A DNA stretch of 7,325 nt. It comes from Candidatus Hydrogenedentota bacterium. GTDB lineage: Bacteria; Hydrogenedentota; Hydrogenedentia; Hydrogenedentales; CAITNO01. Under the pieces are notes generated by a model. The model saw nothing but the letters and a program-made list of their open reading frames with translations. It was not told where the DNA came from and ran no database searches. The position numbers and the translations under genes were made by a program. The stretch covers positions 1 to 7,325 of the forward strand of contig DSBB01000312.1 in the NCBI GenBank assembly GCA_011046175.1, written 5' to 3'. Below, piece after piece: positions 1 through 6,033 of this stretch (within the stretch, counting starts at the first letter, position 1; every line of letters begins with the position of its first letter).

Positions 1-27
1 ACGTTAGGCTTGCGGTTATACCGCATC

Positions 28-33
28 AGGGGA
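28..33 (+). promoter_or_regulatory. Ribosome binding site of the lyase gene
   Basis: AGGGGA lies 6 bases before the ATG at 40. It decides the start: the in-frame TTG at 10 would place this site inside the coding region and add ten residues with R and Y ahead of the signal peptide. Confidence 0.75.
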
Positions 34-39
34 CAGTAC

Positions 40-2337
40 ATGAGATTTTTAACACTTCTGGCTTTGAGCGTTGGCATGGCCGTTCACGCAATGGCTTGGG
101 ATTTGTCCGAACACCCCGCTGCAACAGGCGAATGGGGCTACCGTCCCATGAACGGCGCCACGGCGTCCATCAACCCGCCCCCTTTTACGTGGCGTCCTGA
201 AAATAATGCCGTTGCGTATAATCTTGAAGTGGCAGCAGACGCCGATTTTGCCGCCTTGGTTCATGTCGTTGAGAAGACACGCTGGTCCGCTCATTGTCCG
301 GACAAGCCACTGCCGCATGGAAGGTATTTCTGGCGGTACCGCGCTTGGAATGAGACGGGCGCGCCGTCGAATTGGAGCAGCGTCCGGCGCTTTGACGTGC
401 CCGATGGTTTGACAATTTACCCCATGCCGCCGCTCTCTGAATTACTCAAACGCATTCCCGCAGAACATCCGCGTCTTTTCTTCAGACCCGAACAAGTCGC
501 GCATCTGCGCGAACTTGCCGGCGACGCGTTGGCGGACCAATGGCAAAAACTGCTGGAACGCGCCAATGCGTTACTTGCCAACCCCCCGGACACCTCTGAA
601 CCGCCCAAATACCCGGAGGGAACAGAACACAAAGGGGAGCAATGGCGAAAAATATGGTGGGGAAATCGCGTTCACGCCATCAACGTCACAGACGCCGCCG
701 CAACACTTGCCTTTGTGTACAGACTGACCGGTGAAGACAACTACGGCGCGGCGGCCCGAGACTTGATCATGGCGTTTTGCGAATGGGACCCCAAAGGTTC
801 CACAAATTACACCTACAACGACGAAGCCGCCATGCCCCTGCTCTATTACCCGTCCCGCGCATACACGTGGGCTTATGACGCATTTTCACCCGAAGATCGA
901 AACCGCATCAAGGAAGTGATGGCTGTTCGCGGCACGGATTGCTTTAACCATCTGCGCAATCACTTATGGCGTCCTTATGGCAGCCATAGCAACCGCGCTT
1001 GGCATTGGCTGGGAGAAGTGGCCACCGCTTTTTACGATGAAATTGCGGATGCCCCCGCATGGCTTGAGTTCAGCATGACTGTCTTTTATACCTGCTACCC
1101 CGTATGGGGCGGCGCCGACGGCGGCTGGCATGAAGGTCAAGCATACTGGTCCAGTTATCTCAGCCGCTTCATGTACTGGGCAATGGTCATGGATTCCATC
1201 TACGGGATAAACGCCTTCGACAAGCCGTTTTTCAAAAAGGCCGGGGACTTCGGCATGTATACGTGTCCACCAAGAACAAAAACCGGCGCATTCGGCGATC
1301 AGGCCATTTTATCCGATTCGATGCGCATCGCATCGTTCATGGGACTGATGGCGGCAGCGGCAAACAATCCCCATTGGCAATGGTACGCAGAGCAACACGG
1401 CGATGTCGGCCCCGGCGGCTATTTTGGCTTTCTCGTGTCGGCACAGGGACGCGGCTGCGTCGCGCAGCCCCCTGCGGCATTGCCGAGTTCATGCGTGTTT
1501 GGCGATGTCGGCTTGGCCGTGTTAAACACCAATCTGCTTGACGGAACAGACAACATACAAGTACATTTCAAGTCAAGCCCCTACGGACGGCAAAGCCACG
1601 GCTACAATGCCAATAACGCATTTTTGCTGAACCTGCGCGGGGAACGCGCCCTGATTCGTTCCGGTCGCCGCGATATTCACGGAAGCCCCCATCACCAGAA
1701 ATGGATGTGGGAAACGAAATCAGACAATGCGATACTTGTCAATGGCGCCGGTCAATATCCCCACACGCATCAGGCGCTTGGCAAGATTACCCATTTTTAC
1801 ACCTCCGAAGAATTGGATGTCGTCACAGGTGAAGCGGGCGAAAGCTATCGTCATCTTGAACGGTGGACGCGACGTATTCTTTTCTTCAAGCCTGATGTGA
1901 TTCTCATTCACGATGTGCTGACCGCTTCGGAACCCTCGACTTACCAGTGGTTGCTGCACGCCCAAACGCCGTTCACGCTGGGCAACCGTGATATCAGCTG
2001 GAAAGGCGCTCAAGGACGCCTTGACATTCATTTCTTGAAGCCCGCGTCTCTTGTTTTTTCTCAAACAGACGAATTTGACGTGCCGCCTCACAAATGGGCG
2101 TTCAGCCTCGAAGAATGGCATTTTACGGCGGCAACACAAAAGCCGGAAACAAAAATGGATTTTGTCACCCTAATCCGCGTGGATAACACCACCGTACAAA
2201 CTGCGATTGAAGAAAACGACTCAGGCGGAACAACGGTATCCCTTGCCCGACCCGACGAGAATATGACCGTTTATTTGGGTGAACATGAATTTCGCGTGAA
2301 CACACGCGCAACATCAAAAACATTTACCGCCCCGTGA
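40..2337 (+). CDS. Secreted heparinase II/III family polysaccharide lyase with DUF4962-type N-terminus
   Basis: This 765-residue protein probably cleaves an acidic polysaccharide by beta-elimination outside the cytoplasm; the substrate cannot be read from sequence. Residues 1-19 form a signal peptide with a signal peptidase I site after AMA (A19). Residues 22-122 look like a Fn3-like beta-sandwich rich in W and Y (FTWRP at 49-53, YFWRYRAW at 96-103). A helical toroid follows from about 130 to 460, then a beta-sandwich to the end. Candidate active-site motifs are YGSHSNR (313-319, H316), HWLGE (322-326), GGWHEGQAYW (361-370) and SHGYNANN (519-526, H520). These resemble the conserved His, Glu and Tyr positions of heparinase II-like lyases, but I cannot assign each catalytic residue without an alignment. 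I chose the ATG at 40 over an in-frame TTG at 10 because AGGGGA precedes it and the signal peptide then begins correctly. It converges on the minus-strand gene at 2379. The family call is firm, the substrate open. Confidence 0.88.
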   Translation: MRFLTLLALSVGMAVHAMAWDLSEHPAATGEWGYRPMNGATASINPPPFTWRPENNAVAYNLEVAADADFAALVHVVEKTRWSAHCPDKPLPHGRYFWRYRAWNETGAPSNWSSVRRFDVPDGLTIYPMPPLSELLKRIPAEHPRLFFRPEQVAHLRELAGDALADQWQKLLERANALLANPPDTSEPPKYPEGTEHKGEQWRKIWWGNRVHAINVTDAAATLAFVYRLTGEDNYGAAARDLIMAFCEWDPKGSTNYTYNDEAAMPLLYYPSRAYTWAYDAFSPEDRNRIKEVMAVRGTDCFNHLRNHLWRPYGSHSNRAWHWLGEVATAFYDEIADAPAWLEFSMTVFYTCYPVWGGADGGWHEGQAYWSSYLSRFMYWAMVMDSIYGINAFDKPFFKKAGDFGMYTCPPRTKTGAFGDQAILSDSMRIASFMGLMAAAANNPHWQWYAEQHGDVGPGGYFGFLVSAQGRGCVAQPPAALPSSCVFGDVGLAVLNTNLLDGTDNIQVHFKSSPYGRQSHGYNANNAFLLNLRGERALIRSGRRDIHGSPHHQKWMWETKSDNAILVNGAGQYPHTHQALGKITHFYTSEELDVVTGEAGESYRHLERWTRRILFFKPDVILIHDVLTASEPSTYQWLLHAQTPFTLGNRDISWKGAQGRLDIHFLKPASLVFSQTDEFDVPPHKWAFSLEEWHFTAATQKPETKMDFVTLIRVDNTTVQTAIEENDSGGTTVSLARPDENMTVYLGEHEFRVNTRATSKTFTAP

Positions 2338-2356
2338 GTTATGATTGCGCGCCGAA

Positions 2357-2390
2357 TGCCACCGTGGCACACGGTTTCTCATGAAAACCG
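2357..2390. terminator. Overlapping palindromes between convergent genes, possible bidirectional terminator
   Basis: Two dyads lie between the lyase stop and the end of the minus-strand zinc-knuckle gene. TGCCACCGTGGCA (2357-2369) is a perfect 13-base palindrome. CGGTTT (2372-2377) pairs with AAACCG (2385-2390) around a 7-base loop that contains the TGA stop of the minus-strand gene. A third pairing, CCGTG (2362-2366) with CACGG (2370-2374 region), competes with both. The position fits transcription termination from both sides, but neither strand has a proper T-run after the stems, so the assignment is weak. Confidence 0.3.
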
Positions 2391-2780
2391 CCTGAAAAAA
2401 TCGGGGTTGTCAAGCTCGCTTAACTCATCCTGCACAAAACGTTCCATCTCGCTGTCCGTTATGGGCCGCCCTCTTTGCAAGTCGGCTTCATGAGGATTAT
2501 CAGCATGACCTGCATCGGTCGGCGCAACAGGCTTTGAAAAACATTGACGCACTTGCCTTTCAAGGTATTCCGAAAGCACCTGCATCACATGCTCATACTT
2601 GTCCTTCATCTCGCCATTATTCATTATATTGTCATCCAGCGGTAACGCAGCGCCCGCGAATATGGCCACAAGCCGGTTGCACTCAGGGCATGGCCCTATA
2701 ATTACAGCGCCCGGCGGCGGCATCAAAATCTGACCGGCCGCGCCGCAGTGAGGGCATTGTATTTTCAATAGTGCAATCAT
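2379..2780 (-). CDS. Small orphan protein with an N-terminal double CxxC zinc knuckle
   Basis: I do not recognise a named family for this 133-residue protein. Residues 9-34 hold two knuckles, CPHC (C9, C12) and CPEC (C31, C34), separated by a hydrophobic, proline- and glycine-rich stretch (MPPPGAVIIGP, 20-30). This is a likely four-cysteine Zn ribbon. Residues 57-82 should form an amphipathic helix (KYEHVMQVLSEYLERQ), followed by a polar, disordered-looking linker (about 83-105). The tail (107-133) is acidic, then aromatic and basic, ending PDFFRRFS. No signal peptide or membrane segment is visible, so it is probably cytoplasmic. A fifth cysteine, C80, is outside the ribbon. The start has a good Shine-Dalgarno (GGAGT) 7 bases upstream. 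It sits 148 bp after lptD on the same strand but has its own promoter candidate. RNA, DNA or protein binding are all possible; function unknown. Confidence 0.78.
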   Translation of the reverse strand: MIALLKIQCPHCGAAGQILMPPPGAVIIGPCPECNRLVAIFAGAALPLDDNIMNNGEMKDKYEHVMQVLSEYLERQVRQCFSKPVAPTDAGHADNPHEADLQRGRPITDSEMERFVQDELSELDNPDFFRRFS

Positions 2781-2787
2781 TTAACAA

Positions 2788-2792
2788 ACTCC
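2788..2792 (-). promoter_or_regulatory. Ribosome binding site of the zinc-knuckle gene
   Basis: GGAGT on the minus strand lies 7 bases before the ATG at 2780. This supports that start and the reality of this short gene. Confidence 0.65.
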
Positions 2793-2811
2793 AAATAGTG
2801 TTTCCACATTA

Positions 2812-2820
2812 AGTATACCA
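2812..2820 (-). promoter_or_regulatory. Extended -10 promoter candidate for the zinc-knuckle gene
   Basis: On the minus strand the sequence reads TGGTATACT, which matches the extended -10 form TGnTATAAT with one mismatch. A start site about 7 bases further on would give a 5' leader of roughly 25 bases containing the GGAGT site. The surrounding stretch (2781-2858) is AT-rich compared with the genes on both sides. I see no convincing -35 box, which extended -10 promoters can lack. Confidence 0.45.
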
Positions 2821-2861
2821 CATATGTTTATAACACGTTTTGGCGTTTATTTATTGCCTCC

Positions 2862-2892
2862 CGCGGGTAGGCTTCGCTGAATTATGCCCGCG
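2862..2892 (-). other. Dyad symmetry in the spacer after lptD
   Basis: CGCGGG (2862-2867) pairs with CCCGCG (2887-2892) around a 19-base loop. The left arm also belongs to the perfect palindrome CCCGCGGG (2860-2867). No T-run follows on the minus strand, where AATAAATAAA comes next. It could be part of a termination region for lptD or chance pairing in GC-rich sequence. Confidence 0.25.
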
Positions 2893-2904
2893 ACAAATTC
2901 CCCT

Positions 2905-2928
2905 GCGCCCCCCAAGAAGTATGGGCGC
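2905..2928 (-). terminator. Hairpin directly after the lptD stop, weak terminator candidate
   Basis: On the minus strand GCGCCC starts right after the TAG stop of lptD and pairs with GGGCGC 12 bases on. Inside the loop CCCA can also pair with TGGG, giving an alternative longer stem with bulged Gs. No U-tract follows, so it does not look like a standard intrinsic terminator. It may instead stabilise the lptD mRNA end or act with Rho. Confidence 0.28.
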
Positions 2929-5607
2929 CTAAAACTTTATGGCGGTTCCCGGGAGAGCCACGAGGCTTATCTCGACATTTACATCAAGGCCGGATTCGCG
3001 GTCTCGCACCCGAAGCGCCGATTCCCAGCAGTGGAAACGTCGCCGCAATTCATAGGTTTGGCTGCGCAATTCACCGTCTTTCAAGTTATAGATGTGTTCA
3101 AACCCGAGCCCCCAGTTTTCGCCGAGTTTATAACCGACGCCGTACAATATCTCGCGATTGTACACCCGTCCGCCTGTGTCGGTATAGGCAAAACCCACGC
3201 GGCTGCTGAATTTCCCCCCCAGCAATGTGTCATCATAATACACCTGCGACAGGATTCTGCTGTAATCGGCGCTGCTGCCTTCGAGCGCATAGATCTCATC
3301 GCGCCACGCCTCATCATTGAACCGTCCATAAATCCCGGGAAACCAGCGCGCCAGCCAGTTGGGATGTTCCATAGCGGCGTGGCGCGCGCTGATATGCCGC
3401 TCGCCCACCAGTTGCGCGCCCCACCAGGGGCGCGGACGCACATCTATTTCAACTTCATAATCGTCCGACTTGCGAATTTCATTCCAGAAATCGTTTCCTT
3501 GGTAAAGGGTCAATCTGCCGACCTGCCAAACTTCATTTGATTCCGCCTCGCGGCCATAAAACACGTTGCTGATTTTTGATTCAATGCGACTGCGGCCGTA
3601 TACATTATCCAAGGCGTCGTATTGGGGCGCATCATACGGATTCATCGTGGAAGAAGGCCGGTACGAATAGGTGACCGACGGCACTACCACATGTTTGAAA
3701 CCGGAAAATCCGAGCATGCCCGGATAGATTTTATGGAACCGCGTCTGCAATGTTGCGCCGATGGTGTTGGAAAAACGGGAGGCGCTGTCGTTGCGCGTGG
3801 CGAGCCGCTGATACCATGAACCCTCCGCCTCATAAAACGGCGTAACGCCGAGGGCGGGGTGCGGGTCCCAGTCATAGGAAAGTCGCGCTATATGGACGGT
3901 GCGCGCCGCCTGTAGATCATATTGTTTTCGTCTGTTGTACCCCGTCACATTATCGTAAGCGCCGTAAAAATTATGAAAGAGCGGACGCTCGATGAGGTGA
4001 AACGTTCCCTCCGGCAACCGCTCCGCTTCCCGTATCCATGAATGCGTATTGACCCGCACTGTTCCGGTCGCAATGTAGTCCGGCTGCCTGTACGTAACAT
4101 TTGCGAAGGTTCGCGGCGTGGTGCGATTACGATATTCGTCATAGAAGAAATCCTTGAAGAATTCACGGTCCGACCATTGTTCGGTTTCCACGCGCACCGC
4201 GAGGTCGTTGTCCAAATCGTAGCGATGCCGCCACAGCCCATACCCGCGGTCTTTGGTGGTATACAGGATATGGGCGTCGCCTTTGGTGCGGTAAAGATAA
4301 GAGGACGGCTTATTATAGAAATCATAAAACAGGTCGCCGCCCACGCCAATCCCTTGTTTGGTTGTCGGCATGAAACGCGGGCCTACGGACACCTCCGGCG
4401 TAACATCAAACTGTACGCCCACATTTGTGAAATAGCCTATTTCCGCGCGGCGGCCACTGTCAAAGTCGAGCATCCAGGGTTGATTGCTGCCGCCTTTCCA
4501 GAAAGGAAGATAAAAGGGGGGCTTGTAACGCCCCAACTGCAAGCGCGCCTTTTGCGCGGACACCACTTTCCCGCCCTTAATAGTCAGTTCCTTTACCCGG
4601 ATGCGGTAATGAGGGTCTTCCTTTGAGCATGTGGTGAACGATGCGTTTTCAATAATGGCGTCATCGGGCCCCAATATCCGCACACGTTCAGCGTCGTAGT
4701 AAAACACCGCTGCCAAGCCGCGGGCGTTGCGCAGTTCGCCTGTTTGTTGGGCGAAGTCGTAATCAACATAATCGGCGTATAACCGGCGTGTAGGCCCGAC
4801 AACATTCAACTGTTCGGCCCGCAAACGCCCCATTGTAAGACGGCGCCGCGCGAAATCCTGTTCTGTGGGAGCCGGCTCGAGTATGAATGTTTTCTCCACC
4901 ACTTCCGGCTCGGGCGCAAAATATTCCAATAAGCCCGCCGATAATTCGGAATAATGCTGCCGCACCAAAACATTCCCCGTGGCGCGATAGCTTCCCGCCT
5001 CTTCAGAATACCTGAACTCGTCCGAACTAAACAGCATTTCCCCCAAACGCAGACGCACGTTGTCCGTTAGCACAGTCTCGCCCGTGTTCATATCCGTAAC
5101 CATTGTATCCGCTTCAATATCGCGCAAAGGCTCCGTCCAATCAGGGGGCGAAAAACCCAGTCCCGGCTCTCCGAACTCGACCGGATGCATAATGGCGTCG
5201 CGTATGGTGCGGCGGCTCATAAACTCCAAAGGATTCGGGGAAGGCCGCCGCCCCGGGCGCGGCGCGCGTGTCGCGCCTGTTCTCAAAGGCGTTTGCCGAT
5301 ACGAGCTGGCGCGCGTTTCCGCTTCTTCCGGTGTTATGGCGGCGCTCTGCTTGTTTTCTCCTTCATGGGACGCAGCCGAAGCGCGTTCATGCCCGGCCGT
5401 TTCAGCGAGAAGAATTTCATCCTCTGATTGAGCCGTATTTTGTTGACGCAACAACGCGATTGATTCGTTCAGAACACGCGCGTCTCGCTCCTTGTCGCGC
5501 GCAGTGTCACCGCCCGACCGTCTATTTTCATGTGCCGCAGTTTGCGCGTCAATAAGAGACAAACAAAGCAGCGCCCCTATAATAATTGGCATGGCATGGT
5601 ACTTCAT
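2929..5607 (-). CDS. lptD: LPS-assembly protein LptD (outer-membrane LPS translocon)
   Basis: LptD is the outer-membrane beta-barrel that places LPS in the outer leaflet at the end of the Lpt bridge. This copy has 892 residues. Residues 1 to about 22 are a signal peptide. Residues 26-160 are charged, Ala/Glu/Arg/Pro-rich and look disordered, which is longer than usual. Residues 164-300 resemble the LptA/OstA jellyroll (IEADTM, LTDNVRLRLGEMLFSSDEFRY, YRATGNV). NASFTTCSKEDPHYRI (321-336) matches the conserved Cys region at the end of that domain. About 370-892 is a Tyr/Trp/Arg-rich barrel ending in GTAIKF, a typical C-terminal aromatic for outer-membrane proteins. The mature chain has only two cysteines, C327 and C860. 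The start has GGGA 8 bases upstream. It is the last gene of the unit with the kinase and small secreted gene, 21 bp after the latter. An LptD identity is well supported by architecture; sequence divergence is evident. Confidence 0.9.
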   Translation of the reverse strand: MKYHAMPIIIGALLCLSLIDAQTAAHENRRSGGDTARDKERDARVLNESIALLRQQNTAQSEDEILLAETAGHERASAASHEGENKQSAAITPEEAETRASSYRQTPLRTGATRAPRPGRRPSPNPLEFMSRRTIRDAIMHPVEFGEPGLGFSPPDWTEPLRDIEADTMVTDMNTGETVLTDNVRLRLGEMLFSSDEFRYSEEAGSYRATGNVLVRQHYSELSAGLLEYFAPEPEVVEKTFILEPAPTEQDFARRRLTMGRLRAEQLNVVGPTRRLYADYVDYDFAQQTGELRNARGLAAVFYYDAERVRILGPDDAIIENASFTTCSKEDPHYRIRVKELTIKGGKVVSAQKARLQLGRYKPPFYLPFWKGGSNQPWMLDFDSGRRAEIGYFTNVGVQFDVTPEVSVGPRFMPTTKQGIGVGGDLFYDFYNKPSSYLYRTKGDAHILYTTKDRGYGLWRHRYDLDNDLAVRVETEQWSDREFFKDFFYDEYRNRTTPRTFANVTYRQPDYIATGTVRVNTHSWIREAERLPEGTFHLIERPLFHNFYGAYDNVTGYNRRKQYDLQAARTVHIARLSYDWDPHPALGVTPFYEAEGSWYQRLATRNDSASRFSNTIGATLQTRFHKIYPGMLGFSGFKHVVVPSVTYSYRPSSTMNPYDAPQYDALDNVYGRSRIESKISNVFYGREAESNEVWQVGRLTLYQGNDFWNEIRKSDDYEVEIDVRPRPWWGAQLVGERHISARHAAMEHPNWLARWFPGIYGRFNDEAWRDEIYALEGSSADYSRILSQVYYDDTLLGGKFSSRVGFAYTDTGGRVYNREILYGVGYKLGENWGLGFEHIYNLKDGELRSQTYELRRRFHCWESALRVRDRESGLDVNVEISLVALPGTAIKF

Positions 5608-5628
5608 ATTTTATATCCCGAGGGTAAA

Positions 5629-6033
5629 TTAACGCCGGGGCAACAGAAGCCAAAAAGTGACGACACGCCCCGTATTTTGCTTTTTCTGATCAACCCCTGA
5701 ATCTTTCGCCGGTTTATCATTCGACTCACGCTGTTTTTCCGGGACATCGGCCTTTGGCAATTCCTCTTTGGTGCGTGCCACGGGACGCCCTTCATTGTCA
5801 TACTCCCAGCGTGTAACGGACTCCGCCGGCGGCGTTTGTGGCGTTGCCGTGAGCGGCGCCAGCGTCCCGAAGCCGGAAGCATTATCAGATGAAACGGCGT
5901 CGCCGGCGTCCGCCGACGTTTTTGATTCCATATCAACACTATCCGGCGCGGCAAGTTCCGATTCCCGAATAACGGGTCTGTCCCATGCTTGCGCCAACAC
6001 AACAAGCGAAACGCAGGCAAACACGGTGTTCAT
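5629..6033 (-). CDS. Small secreted protein of unknown function between sugar kinase and lptD
   Basis: This 134-residue protein matches no family I recognise. Residues 1-16 form a short signal peptide (MNTVFACVSLVVLAQA) with an AQA site before W17; it lacks Lys or Arg in its n-region, which is unusual. C7 is not in a credible lipobox, so it should be a soluble periplasmic or secreted protein. Residues 20-74 are acidic, Ser/Ala/Pro-rich and probably disordered. RWEYDNEGRPVART (75-88) resembles one YD-type repeat unit. Residues 89-122 are highly charged (K, E, D), and the end is a short hydrophobic tail, VVTFWLLLPRR (124-134). I chose the ATG at 6033 because its ATGA overlaps the kinase stop and GGAGA sits 7 bases upstream; a longer frame from 6156 would run inside the kinase and lose the signal peptide. 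Its place 21 bp before lptD suggests an envelope role, which is inference only. Confidence 0.72.
   Translation of the reverse strand: MNTVFACVSLVVLAQAWDRPVIRESELAAPDSVDMESKTSADAGDAVSSDNASGFGTLAPLTATPQTPPAESVTRWEYDNEGRPVARTKEELPKADVPEKQRESNDKPAKDSGVDQKKQNTGRVVTFWLLLPRR

Noticed and set aside
10..39. TTG start of the lyase at position 10
   Set aside because: The ATG at 40 has AGGGGA 6 bases upstream and begins a proper signal peptide; the longer form puts the Shine-Dalgarno inside the gene.
1720..2139. 139-residue minus-strand frame within the lyase
   Set aside because: Antisense to conserved C-terminal lyase sequence and without recognisable features.
2884..3540. 218-residue plus-strand frame
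   Set aside because: It is antisense to the end of lptD, which has clear barrel sequence; no domain is recognisable in the plus-strand translation.
4042..4626. 194-residue plus-strand frame
   Set aside because: Antisense shadow of the lptD barrel region, without motif or good start site.
5060..5555. Several plus-strand frames opposite the N-terminal part of lptD
   Set aside because: They arise from the GC-rich low-complexity linker region of lptD and overlap one another in different frames.
5604..6020. 138-residue minus-strand frame overlapping the small secreted gene
   Set aside because: It is an alternative frame, rich in Arg, with no signal peptide or domain, and overlaps the lptD start; the 6033-5629 frame has better start signals.
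5629..6033. Small secreted protein as an LptE-type lipoprotein
   Set aside because: The only cysteine, C7, follows VFA after just six residues, too short for a lipoprotein signal; SPase I cleavage after AQA fits better.
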